A DNA stretch of 64,000 nucleotides from Phyllobacterium calauticae (GTDB taxonomy: Bacteria; Pseudomonadota; Alphaproteobacteria; Rhizobiales; Rhizobiaceae). The notes beneath the pieces are model-generated. The model ran no database searches and was not told the origin of the DNA. It worked only from the letters and a program-made list of their open reading frames with translations. The translations under genes and the position numbers were made by a program. The stretch is taken from NCBI RefSeq assembly GCF_019991125.1, contig NZ_JAGENB010000003.1, positions 186,001 through 250,000 on the forward strand, given 5' to 3'. Below, piece after piece: positions 9,046-17,125 of the stretch; the stretch's first letter is position 1, and each line of letters opens with the position of its first letter.

Positions 9046-9876
9046 CTATTTCCAGAAGGCAGGAATGGTTTCCTCCAGCCGCGGGCCAATGCGCAGAGGA
9101 GAAATCCTTTCGGCAAGTCCGGTGCGGTCGGAAATATCGACGCCGACGCCGCAGATCGTCGCCTTGCCGCTGGCGGCTTCAAACCGGCCTTTCGGCACCT
9201 TCGACAGAAAGCGGTTCAGCGGTTCTTCCTTGTCCATGCCGAGCGATGAATCGTAATCGCCGCACATGCCGGCATCAGACATATAGGCGGTGCCGCCATT
9301 GAGGATCTGCGCATCGGCGGTCGGCACATGGGTGTGCGTGCCGACGACGAGGCTGGCGCGGCCATCGACGAAATGGCCAAAACACTGCTTTTCGCTGGTG
9401 GCTTCCGCATGGAAGTCGAACACCACGGCATCGGCCTGTTCGCCGAGCGGACAGGCGGCGAGAATCTCCTCGCCGATGGTGAAGGGGTCATGCAGGTCCG
9501 GATGCATGAAGACGCGGCCCATGATGTTGGACACGAGCACGCGCGCGCCGTTCTTGGCGAGAAACACACCGGAGCCCTTCCCGGCCGTGCCGAGCGGGAA
9601 ATTCGCCGGGCGCAGGAACCGCTGTTCGCGCGAGGCGAAAACCAGCGCTTCCCGCTGGTCCCAGACGTGATTGCCTGTCGTGACCACGTCGGCCCCGGCA
9701 TTGATCGTGTCGTGAAAGATTTCCTCGGTGATGCCGAAGCCACCCGCGGCGTTCTCGCCGTTGACGATGACGAAATCGAGCTTCAGGTCGGATATCAGTC
9801 CCGGCAATTGCTCATAGACCGCCGTCCGGCCCGAACGCCCCACCATATCCCCAAGAAACAGTAATCTCACGCGCAC
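9046..9876 (-). CDS. TIGR00282/YmdB family metallophosphoesterase
   Basis: The product has 276 residues, with metal-binding motifs in order: FLGDMVGRSGR, VNGENAAGG, TTGNHVWDQ and GTHTHVPTADA. They match the YmdB family, studied as a 2',3'-cyclic AMP phosphodiesterase in Bacillus. The gene lies just downstream of the 5-formyltetrahydrofolate cyclo-ligase gene, the usual arrangement in Rhizobiales. Confidence 0.9.
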   Translation of the reverse strand: MRVRLLFLGDMVGRSGRTAVYEQLPGLISDLKLDFVIVNGENAAGGFGITEEIFHDTINAGADVVTTGNHVWDQREALVFASREQRFLRPANFPLGTAGKGSGVFLAKNGARVLVSNIMGRVFMHPDLHDPFTIGEEILAACPLGEQADAVVFDFHAEATSEKQCFGHFVDGRASLVVGTHTHVPTADAQILNGGTAYMSDAGMCGDYDSSLGMDKEEPLNRFLSKVPKGRFEAASGKATICGVGVDISDRTGLAERISPLRIGPRLEETIPAFWK

Positions 9877-9930
9877 ATCCTGAAAGAGAGCCCGGTCCTT
9901 GCCGGGGCCTGAAATGATCGATTTATCTGT

Positions 9931-10545
9931 CTAGCCGAAGCGGCGCAACCCGCTTTCCGTCAGGATCGCCTCCAGCGGCACATCATGCGGCTCATCGGGT
10001 ACGGTTTCAACCTGCTGGCAGTCAAACGCCACGCCGATCAGGCGCGGGTTCACGCCCTTGATCTGCAGATGCGCGATGGCCCGGTCATAGTAGCCCGCAC
10101 CATAGCCGATGCGGTGCCCCCTGACATCGAAGGCCGCCAGCGGCACCAGCATGAAGGATGGGTCGAGCACGGCGGCGTCGTGCGGCGGCCCCGCCGTGCC
10201 GAAGCCGGTATCGATCATCGGCGCGCCGCGCACCAGTTCACGGAAAAGGATCGTCTGCTTGTCGATGATGGCGGGCAGGCAAAGCCGTGCACCGCGCTCG
10301 CGCAGGCCGAACAGCAGCGGGCGCAGATCCACCTCCGAGCGGATCGGCCAGAAGCCCGAAACAATGGTGCCTGCATCGACGGCAAGCGCCGCCAGGCCGA
10401 AATCGGCAATGCGCATCGAGGCTTCGACGCGGAATTCCGTCGTCAGCGCATCGCGGCGGCCAAGGGCCTCCAGGCGCAGTTTCTTCTTCAGCTCTTTGAT
10501 GGGGGAGTGGTGCTGCACGGGCTTGATTTCATGGGGCGCCGGCAC
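9931..10545 (-). CDS. 5-formyltetrahydrofolate cyclo-ligase
   Basis: This enzyme converts 5-formyl-THF to 5,10-methenyl-THF with ATP. The motif IGYGAGYYDRAI near residues 140-151 is the family signature, and SGFWPIRSEVDL and FDCQQVETVPDEPHDVPL are also typical. The start is uncertain: in-frame GTG codons lie at 10584, 10545 and 10518 and a TTG at 10569. I chose 10545 (204 aa) because it gives the usual length and stays clear of the 6S RNA. The gene follows the 6S RNA on the same strand, as ygfA follows ssrS in E. coli. Confidence 0.9.
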   Translation of the reverse strand: MPAPHEIKPVQHHSPIKELKKKLRLEALGRRDALTTEFRVEASMRIADFGLAALAVDAGTIVSGFWPIRSEVDLRPLLFGLRERGARLCLPAIIDKQTILFRELVRGAPMIDTGFGTAGPPHDAAVLDPSFMLVPLAAFDVRGHRIGYGAGYYDRAIAHLQIKGVNPRLIGVAFDCQQVETVPDEPHDVPLEAILTESGLRRFG

Positions 10546-10587
10546 GCGAACCGGCTCGGGATGAAACAAAAGTGGCGTCCACACAAC

Positions 10588-10730
10588 CGATGGAGAAGTC
10601 GATCCCGGGAACCTACAAAGTAGGTGGGTGCCGTGTGAAGAAGCCCACGGGCCTCCTCAGGGACAGCTCCCTAAGGGATCATTAAGGCCCCGGGGAATAT
10701 GTCTCTCCTGTCGAGAAGCGCAGAGCGCCG
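10588..10730 (-). ncRNA. ssrS: 6S RNA
   Basis: The RNA is called from its position directly before the 5-FCL gene and from its fold. The outer stem pairs GGAGA near the 5' side with TCTCC near the 3' end. Further inward are complementary CCCGGG blocks, a small hairpin AGGGAGCTGTCCCT and a 3'-side hairpin CCTACTTTGTAGG. TATATT at 10736-10741 is a suitable -10 box. 6S RNA binds the housekeeping RNA polymerase holoenzyme and dampens transcription in stationary phase. The ends are approximate; a covariance search would confirm it. Confidence 0.75.
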
Positions 10731-10830
10731 ATCCGAATATAGGACGGATGCAGGCATTGCACCAGTGCGCGGCAAACGATTTTCCCTCCCCGCACAATCT
10801 TTGTCGCATAATCATTGTGGATGCGTGGAA

Positions 10831-10990
10831 CACCCCTCTCTGGGCTGCCGCCCATCTCCCCCACAAGGGGGGAGATCGCATTGGCATTAGCGGCTCTGCT
10901 TATTCTGCAATGTTGGAAATTGGCTGAAACAATCGTGACAGCTGATCTCCCCCCTTGTGGGGGAGATGTCCGGCAGGACAGAGGGGGGTT
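10831..10990. repeat. Rhizobial palindromic repeat element, copy 1
   Basis: Two 47-nt arms (10831-10877 and 10944-10990) are imperfect inverted repeats. Each contains ATCTCCCCCACAAGGGG or its complement, and the outer ends read CCCCTCTCTGGGCTG and CAGGACAGAGGGG. About 66 nt separate the arms. A second copy lies at 50197-50355, with the same arms and a shared ATTGGCATT just inside the left arm. Such elements are scattered between genes in Mesorhizobium-like genomes. Confidence 0.8.
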
Positions 10991-10999
10991 GGAACAGCC

Positions 11000-11413
11000 A
11001 AGTTGTTGTTTTATAAGAAATTCACCACCAACTTATCCAACACGTCCCAACCCACGTTATTCTCAACGTGTCCTTTCCGGCGGGAATGCTTCCGGAAACT
11101 TTCGAAAGTCGGGAAAGGATCGGCGCTTCGGCCTCACAGGGAGGAAAACCTGTGCGGCCGGGGAGGTTTGGCTCAATGGTTGCGCATTGGGTAAAACCCT
11201 CAAAAACGCCGGGGCGGGTGGTCCTTGGATCGCAAGCATAGCATACCACATACCCCAAGACCCGCGTTCCAGGGACGCCCGTCTCTCCCTCCTTCAACAG
11301 CCAGACGCGAAAGCGGGCGTGGCAACGGGAAAACCATATCGCCGCATTCCCGGACGGCTCTTGCCCTCCTCCGGCACGCCCCTTAATCTTTGCCGATCAC
11401 GAAAGGGAATGCG
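11000..11413. other. Gene-free, hairpin-rich intergenic region
   Basis: About 400 nt before the MoxR gene lack a convincing coding frame. They hold CACGTT/AACGTG (about 11052-11069), TTCCGG/CCGGAA, the perfect palindrome ACTTTCGAAAGT and a closing pair CCTTTCC/GGAAAGG, all within about 11070-11120. GC-rich complementary tracts continue to about 11300. The look is that of a structured RNA, but it matches none I know (RNase P, tmRNA, SRP RNA and tRNA were considered). Confidence 0.35.
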
Positions 11414-12253
11414 ATGCGGTTTGAAGGTACAGCGGCCTATGTGGCCGACAAGGACTTGATGGTGGCGGTCAATGCGGCGATTGCGCTTGAACGGCCACTG
11501 CTGGTCAAGGGCGAACCCGGCACCGGCAAGACCGAGCTTGCCCGGCAGATCGCGGCGGCGCTCGATCTGGAACTGGTCGAATGGAACGTCAAATCCACCA
11601 CCAAGGCGCAGCAGGGCCTTTACGAATATGATGCCGTCAGCCGCCTGCGCGATTCGCAGCTTGGCGATGCCAAGTTCAACGACATCGCCAATTACATCAA
11701 GCCCGGCAAGCTGTGGCATGCCTTCACGACCGACAGGAAAGTCGTGCTGCTGATCGACGAGATCGACAAGGCGGATATCGAGTTTCCCAACGATCTCCTG
11801 CAGGAGCTCGATCGCAACGAATTTCACGTCTACGAAACAGGCGAAACGATCCGCGCCATGCACCGGCCGATCGTCATCATCACCTCCAACAACGAGAAGG
11901 AACTGCCCGACGCCTTTCTGCGCCGCTGCTTCTTCCACTATATCCGCTTCCCGGATGTCGAGACGCTGACCCGGATCGTCGAAGTGCACTATCCCGGCAT
12001 CAAGCAGAACCTCGTGCGCGCCGCCCTCACCCAGTTTTACGAGATCCGCGATGTGCCCGGCCTGAAGAAGAAGCCGTCGACCTCCGAAGCGCTGGACTGG
12101 ATCCGCCTGCTGGTCGCCGACGACATCGCCCCGGAAGATCTGCGCGCCGACCCGAAGAACGCCTTGCCGAAACTGCACGGCGCCCTGCTCAAGAACGAGC
12201 AGGACGTGCATCTGTTCGAGCGGCTGGCCTTCATGGCAAGGAGGCAGGGATGA
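11414..12253 (+). CDS. MoxR family AAA+ ATPase
   Basis: This 279-residue ATPase has Walker A GEPGTGKT (residues 33-40), Walker B VVLLIDEIDKAD and sensor-1 IIITSNNEKELPDAFLRR. MoxR ATPases act as chaperones that mature metal enzymes or complexes, usually with a VWA-domain partner, which is the next gene here (65 nt downstream). The closest functional model is CoxD, needed for the CO dehydrogenase centre. An in-frame TTG lies at 11390, but AAAGGGA precedes the ATG at 11414. Confidence 0.9.
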   Translation: MRFEGTAAYVADKDLMVAVNAAIALERPLLVKGEPGTGKTELARQIAAALDLELVEWNVKSTTKAQQGLYEYDAVSRLRDSQLGDAKFNDIANYIKPGKLWHAFTTDRKVVLLIDEIDKADIEFPNDLLQELDRNEFHVYETGETIRAMHRPIVIITSNNEKELPDAFLRRCFFHYIRFPDVETLTRIVEVHYPGIKQNLVRAALTQFYEIRDVPGLKKKPSTSEALDWIRLLVADDIAPEDLRADPKNALPKLHGALLKNEQDVHLFERLAFMARRQG

Positions 12254-12318
12254 CGCTCGCCATCCGCCCCATCGAGAGAACCGGCATCGTTCATCGCATG
12301 CAGTAAAAGGGTCCCACA

Positions 12319-13509
12319 ATGTTCCTCCCCTTCTTCCTCGAGCTTAAGGCGGCCAAAATTCCCGTATCCCTGCGGGAGTATCTGACGTTGCTTGAGGGGC
12401 TGGATGCGGGGCTGGTGACCTACGATGTGGAAGGGTTCTACTATCTCGCCCGTTCCGCCCTGGTGAAGGACGAGCGCCATCTCGACCGCTTCGATCAGGT
12501 CTTCGGCCACGTGTTCAAGGGGCTGGAACTGCTCGGCGGCGAGAGCGGTGTCGACATTGCCAATCTGCCCGAGGAATGGTTGCGCCGGCTCGCCGAAAAG
12601 CACCTCACGGAAGAAGAGAAGAAACTGATCGAGGCGCTGGGCGGTTTCGACAAGCTGATGGAAACCCTGCGCCAGCGGCTTGAGGAGCAGAAGGGCCGGC
12701 ATCAGGGCGGCTCGAAATGGATCGGCACGGCCGGAACGTCGCCCTTCGGTGCCTATGGCTACAATCCGGAAGGCGTGCGCATCGGCCAGGACGAGGGCCG
12801 GCACGGCCGGGCGGTCAAGGTGTGGGACAAGCGCGAATTCAGAAATTTTGACGACAGCGTCGAGCTGGGCACCCGCAACATCAAGGTTGCCCTGAAGCGG
12901 CTGCGCCGCTGGGTGCGCGAAGGCGCCGATGACGAGCTCGACCTTTCCGGCACCATCAGGTCAACCGCCGAACACGGCTATCTCGACGTGCAGACACGGC
13001 CCGAACGGCGCAATCATGTCAAGCTGCTGATGTTCTTCGATGTGGGCGGCTCCATGGACGAGCATATCCGGATCGCCGAGGAACTGTTCTCCGCCGTCCG
13101 CTCCGAATTCAAGCACATGGAATATTTCTACTTCCACAACTGCCTTTACGAGGGTGTGTGGAAGGACAACCGCCGCCGCCACGCGGAAAAAATCCCGACG
13201 CTCGATCTCATCCATAAATATGGACCGGACTACAAGGTCATCTTCGTCGGGGATGCCGCCATGGCGCCCTACGAGGTTTCCCATGCGGGCGGATCGGTCG
13301 AACACTGGAATGAAGAAGCCGGCGCGATCTGGCTCGGCCGGGTGCTCGACCACTGGAAGAACGCCGCCTGGCTCAATCCGTCAAAGGAACAGTACTGGGA
13401 CTACACCGCCTCGACGGCGATGATCCGCAAGATTTTCGCGCATCGCATGTATCCCATGACCCTGGCGGGCATCGAAGGGGCGACGCGCGAACTCTCGCGC
13501 AGGCACTGA
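12319..13509 (+). CDS. VWA-domain (CoxE-like) protein
   Basis: This 396-residue protein starts with MFLPFFLELKAAKIPVSLREYL, typical of CoxE-like proteins next to MoxR genes. A VWA domain follows, with a metal-ion-dependent adhesion site read as FDVGGSMDEH (DxGxS, about residues 236-245). Partnership with the MoxR ATPase upstream is expected. No carbon monoxide dehydrogenase or other obvious client is nearby, so the client is unknown. It converges on phoB with no gap: the stop codons abut at 13509/13510. Confidence 0.85.
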   Translation: MFLPFFLELKAAKIPVSLREYLTLLEGLDAGLVTYDVEGFYYLARSALVKDERHLDRFDQVFGHVFKGLELLGGESGVDIANLPEEWLRRLAEKHLTEEEKKLIEALGGFDKLMETLRQRLEEQKGRHQGGSKWIGTAGTSPFGAYGYNPEGVRIGQDEGRHGRAVKVWDKREFRNFDDSVELGTRNIKVALKRLRRWVREGADDELDLSGTIRSTAEHGYLDVQTRPERRNHVKLLMFFDVGGSMDEHIRIAEELFSAVRSEFKHMEYFYFHNCLYEGVWKDNRRRHAEKIPTLDLIHKYGPDYKVIFVGDAAMAPYEVSHAGGSVEHWNEEAGAIWLGRVLDHWKNAAWLNPSKEQYWDYTASTAMIRKIFAHRMYPMTLAGIEGATRELSRRH

Positions 13510-14196
13510 TTACCCGAACGAGTACCCAGCACCGCGCACGGTGCGGATCGGATCGATGGAGCGGCCGATATTGATGGCCTTGCGCAGCCGCCCGACATGC
13601 ACGTCGACGGTACGGTCGTCCACATAGATGTCGGCGCCCCAGACATTGTCCAGGAGCTGGCCGCGCGAGAACACCCGGCCGGGGGACTGCATCAGGAATT
13701 CCAGCAGGCGGAATTCGGTCGGCCCGAGCTTCAGCTCACGTTCCTTGCGGAACACGCGGTGCTGCTCGCGGTCGAGCTTCAGGTCGCCGAAGCTGAGCAC
13801 ATGCGACAGCAGGCTCGGATTGACCCGGCGCAGCATGGCCTTGATGCGGGCAAGCAGTTCCGGGGTCGAGAACGGCTTGACCATGTAGTCATCGGCGCCG
13901 GTGGCAAGGCCGCGCACCCGCTCGCTCTCTTCGCCGCGTGCCGTCAGCATGATGATCGGCAGGATTTCGGTCTCGCGCCGCGCCCGCAGGCGGCGGCAGA
14001 GTTCGATGCCGGAAAGCCCCGGCAGCATCCAGTCGAGAATGAGCAGATCCGGCACTTTTTCACGCAGCGCAATTTCCGCCTCGTCACCGCGTGCGATTGT
14101 CTCGACGACATAGCCTTCGGCTTCAAGATTGTACCGGAGAAGGACGCTGAGCGCTTCCTCGTCTTCGACAACAGTGATTTTGGGAGCTATCGCCAT
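13510..14196 (-). CDS. phoB: Phosphate regulon response regulator PhoB
   Basis: This 228-residue OmpR-class regulator has a receiver domain (phosphoacceptor Asp in LLILDWMLPG) and a winged-helix DNA-binding domain from about residue 130, ending RGAGYSFG. It closes the pst operon, 20 nt after phoU. When phosphorylated it binds PHO boxes such as those at 19791-19819 and 41469-41486. Its usual kinase gene phoR is not in this cluster. Confidence 0.95.
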   Translation of the reverse strand: MAIAPKITVVEDEEALSVLLRYNLEAEGYVVETIARGDEAEIALREKVPDLLILDWMLPGLSGIELCRRLRARRETEILPIIMLTARGEESERVRGLATGADDYMVKPFSTPELLARIKAMLRRVNPSLLSHVLSFGDLKLDREQHRVFRKERELKLGPTEFRLLEFLMQSPGRVFSRGQLLDNVWGADIYVDDRTVDVHVGRLRKAINIGRSIDPIRTVRGAGYSFG

Positions 14197-14216
14197 TGCT
14201 GGAATCCTGATTCTGT

Positions 14217-14942
14217 TTAAGGCTGTCTGGCTTCATCGACGATGATGCTGTGGGTCTGGTCTTCCTTGGGCCGTTCGGCCGGAAGCTGGGCACCCGTCAC
14301 GATGTAGTAGACCGTTTCAGCAATGTTCGTCGCATGGTCTCCGATGCGCTCGATGTTCTTGGCGCAGAAGAGAAGGTGCGTGCAGGCGGAAATGTTGCGC
14401 GGGTCTTCCATCATGTAGGTCAGGAGTTCGCGGAACAGCGAGGTGTACAGCGCATCGATTTCGTCATCGCGCTCGCGCACGATGTTGACCTGCTGCACGG
14501 AGCGTGTCGCATAGGCGTCGAGCACGTCCTTGAGCTGCGTCAGGGCGAGTTCCGCGATGGTCTGCAGGCCGCGATAGACCGACAGCGTCTGACGCGTATC
14601 GGTGACGGCGACAACGCGCTTGGCGATGTTCTTGCCCAGATCGCCGACCCGTTCGAGGTCGGAGGAAATGCGGATGGCGCCGATGATTTCACGCAGGTCG
14701 ATCGCCATGGGCTGGCGCTTGCCGATGATGGTGATGGCCTTCTCGTCGATCTCGCGCTGTCCGGCATCGAGGATGAGATCATCCGAAATGACGCGCTGGG
14801 CCAGCGCATTGTCGGAGTTCACCATGGCGGTGACGGCCTGTTCGACCATGCGCTCGGCATGGCCGCCCATTTCGGCGATCTTGTGCGTCAGGAACTTCAG
14901 TTCGTCGTCATAGGAACGGACGGTATGCTGCGACTCGGTCAT
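14217..14942 (-). CDS. phoU: Phosphate uptake regulator PhoU
   Basis: This all-helical 241-residue protein has two PhoU repeats, each with an (E/D)xxxD metal-binding motif: SSDLERVGDLGKNIAKR and AKNIERIGDHATNIAE. PhoU links Pst transport activity to the PhoR kinase and prevents phosphate poisoning. The frame is open far upstream, but the Met of MTESQHTVRSYDDEL follows AGGGAT and is the family start. Order in the operon is pstB, phoU, phoB. Confidence 0.95.
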   Translation of the reverse strand: MTESQHTVRSYDDELKFLTHKIAEMGGHAERMVEQAVTAMVNSDNALAQRVISDDLILDAGQREIDEKAITIIGKRQPMAIDLREIIGAIRISSDLERVGDLGKNIAKRVVAVTDTRQTLSVYRGLQTIAELALTQLKDVLDAYATRSVQQVNIVRERDDEIDALYTSLFRELLTYMMEDPRNISACTHLLFCAKNIERIGDHATNIAETVYYIVTGAQLPAERPKEDQTHSIIVDEARQP

Positions 14943-14965
14943 ATTCTTATCCCTGTTTCCCGTGA

Positions 14966-15787
14966 TTAGCCGAAGCGTCCGGTGATGTAGTCCTGCGTGC
15001 GCTTTTCCGTCGGATTGGTGAACATCATTTCCGTATCGCCCACCTCGACGAGGTTTCCGAGATGGAACATGGCGGTGCGCTGCGAAACGCGGGCCGCCTG
15101 CTGCATCGAATGGGTGACGATGACGATGGTGTAGTTCTGGCGCAGTTCGTCGATCAGTTCCTCGACCTTTGCCGTGGCAATCGGATCGAGCGCCGAGCAG
15201 GGTTCGTCCATCAGGATGACTTCCGGGCTGACGGCAATGGCACGGGCGATGCACAGGCGCTGCTGCTGGCCGCCGGAAAGACCGGTACCGGCTTCATGCA
15301 GGCGGTCCTTCACTTCGTCGAACAGGCTGGCGCGGCGCAGGCTCTTCTCGACGATTTCCTCCAGCTCGTGCCGGTTTTTGGCCAGACCATGGATGCGCGG
15401 GCCATAGGCCACATTCTCGAAAATGGACTTCGGGAACGGATTGGGTTTCTGGAAAACCATGCCGACCCGGGCGCGCAGCTCGACCACGTCGATCTTCGGA
15501 TTGTAGATATCCTCGTCATCGAGCGTGATCTTGCCGCCGATCTTGCAGCCTTCGATCGTGTCGTTCATGCGGTTGAGCGAGCGCAGGAAGGTCGACTTGC
15601 CGCAACCGGACGGGCCGATCAGTGCCGTCACCATTTTCTCAGGCACGTCGAGGCTGACACCGAACAGGGCCTGCTTTTCACCGTAGTGAACGGTGACATC
15701 CTTGCCCTGCATTTTGATCGTATTGACCTGTGCACTCATTTTGTCGTTTACCGCTTTTTCGAGAGATCGTTCTGTCATCAGATTCAT
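14966..15787 (-). CDS. pstB: Phosphate ABC transporter ATPase PstB
   Basis: This 273-residue ATPase has Walker [10 protein letters not shown], the Q-loop [10 protein letters not shown], signature LSGGQQQR and Walker [14 protein letters not shown]. It powers high-affinity phosphate import through PstA/PstC. The start at 15787 is preceded by GGGAGCG. It lies 18 nt after pstA. Confidence 0.95.
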   Translation of the reverse strand: MNLMTERSLEKAVNDKMSAQVNTIKMQGKDVTVHYGEKQALFGVSLDVPEKMVTALIGPSGCGKSTFLRSLNRMNDTIEGCKIGGKITLDDEDIYNPKIDVVELRARVGMVFQKPNPFPKSIFENVAYGPRIHGLAKNRHELEEIVEKSLRRASLFDEVKDRLHEAGTGLSGGQQQRLCIARAIAVSPEVILMDEPCSALDPIATAKVEELIDELRQNYTIVIVTHSMQQAARVSQRTAMFHLGNLVEVGDTEMMFTNPTEKRTQDYITGRFG

Positions 15788-15805
15788 TGTTCGCTCCCGT
15801 TTTAC

Positions 15806-17125
15806 CTACCAGCGCCGCTCGAAGCGGCGACGCAGAATGATGGCTCCAATGTTCATGACTGCAAGAAACAGAAGCAGCACGATGATAGCGCCGGATGTAC
15901 GTTCGACAAAGGCCCGCTCCGCTTCGTTCGCCCACATGTAGATCTGCACCGGCAGGGCCGTTGACGGATCAAGCGGCGTGACGGGATAGTTGGCGACGAA
16001 GGCCACCATGCCGATCAGGAGCAGCGGTGCGGTCTCGCCCAGCGCGTGGGCAAGGCCGATAATCGTGCCGGTCAGGATGCCGGGTGCGGCCAGCGGCAGC
16101 ACATGGTGAAACACCATCTGCGTCTTCGAGGCACCGATACCCAGCGCCGCCGAGCGGATGGATGGCGGCACGGCGCGCAATGCGGCGCGGGTCGCAATGA
16201 TGATCGTCGGCAGCGTCATCAGCGTCAGCACCAGGCCGCCGACCAGCGATGCGGAGCGCGGCAGGCCGAAGAAATTGATGAACACGGCCAGTCCGAGCAG
16301 ACCGAAGACGATGGACGGGACCGCGGCCAGATTGTTGATGTTGACCTCGATGATATCGGTCAGGCGGCTTTTCTTGGCATATTCTTCCAGATAGATCGAT
16401 GCGGCCACGCCGATGGGCAGGGAAAGGCACAGAACGATCAGCATCATGTAGAGCGAGCCGATGAGCGCGACACCGAGACCCGACGTTTCCGGACGGCTCG
16501 ATGCGCCGAAGGTGAACAGGCCGCTGTTGAAGCGCTGCGCCATGGCGCCTTCCTTGGCCAGTGTGTTCATCCAGGCAACCTGGCGGTCCGATACCTTGCG
16601 GTTTGCCTGATCGACACTCAGGTCGATCTGGCCCTTGAAGGCCGAGTCGATGTCGCCGCCGGTCAGCACCCAGAGGTTCTGTGTCGTGCCGATCAGTGCC
16701 GGATTTCCTGAAACCAGTTCCCGCAGCTGGCTGCGCGAGCCGTCGGAGACAAGCTTGCTCAGTTCGCGGATCGCCGGCTTGTCGTCAAGGCTGACGCCCA
16801 GCTTTTCGGCAAGGGCATTGCGCACCAGGATCGGATAGTTTGCGGTGAGCAGAACGGTCGGGTCGGTCGCACGCTTGTTCGTGGGGTCTATCACCTTCTC
16901 GTCGAGCTTGACCGAGAGGCTGACCTCCGTCTGCCAGAACGCCGTGTAGCCGTTGGAAATCACCGAGTAGAGCAGCGCAACCAGGAAGAACAGGCCGATG
17001 GCAATCGCGGTGATGCCGTAAATCTTGAACCGGCGCTCGGCGGCATAGCGGCGCTTCAGACCGATGTCACGCCGGACGACCTTTGCCGGAGCAACTGCAG
17101 CAGGATTGAGTGTTGTGTCGGTCAT
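15806..17125 (-). CDS. pstA: Phosphate ABC transporter permease PstA
   Basis: At 439 residues it is longer than the roughly 300-residue E. coli PstA because of an N-terminal extension (about residues 1-200, one helix plus a periplasmic region) typical of rhizobial PstA. The permease core (six helices) includes the EAA loop around ALGIGASKTQMVFHHVLPLA. The start codon overlaps the pstC stop by 4 nt (ATGA). Confidence 0.95.
   Translation of the reverse strand: MTDTTLNPAAVAPAKVVRRDIGLKRRYAAERRFKIYGITAIAIGLFFLVALLYSVISNGYTAFWQTEVSLSVKLDEKVIDPTNKRATDPTVLLTANYPILVRNALAEKLGVSLDDKPAIRELSKLVSDGSRSQLRELVSGNPALIGTTQNLWVLTGGDIDSAFKGQIDLSVDQANRKVSDRQVAWMNTLAKEGAMAQRFNSGLFTFGASSRPETSGLGVALIGSLYMMLIVLCLSLPIGVAASIYLEEYAKKSRLTDIIEVNINNLAAVPSIVFGLLGLAVFINFFGLPRSASLVGGLVLTLMTLPTIIIATRAALRAVPPSIRSAALGIGASKTQMVFHHVLPLAAPGILTGTIIGLAHALGETAPLLLIGMVAFVANYPVTPLDPSTALPVQIYMWANEAERAFVERTSGAIIVLLLFLAVMNIGAIILRRRFERRW

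Noticed and set aside
11160-11260. tRNA-like pattern (GGCTCAATGGTTGCGC resembling a D arm)
   Set aside because: No T arm with GTTCGA, no proper anticodon stem and no acceptor pairing were found.
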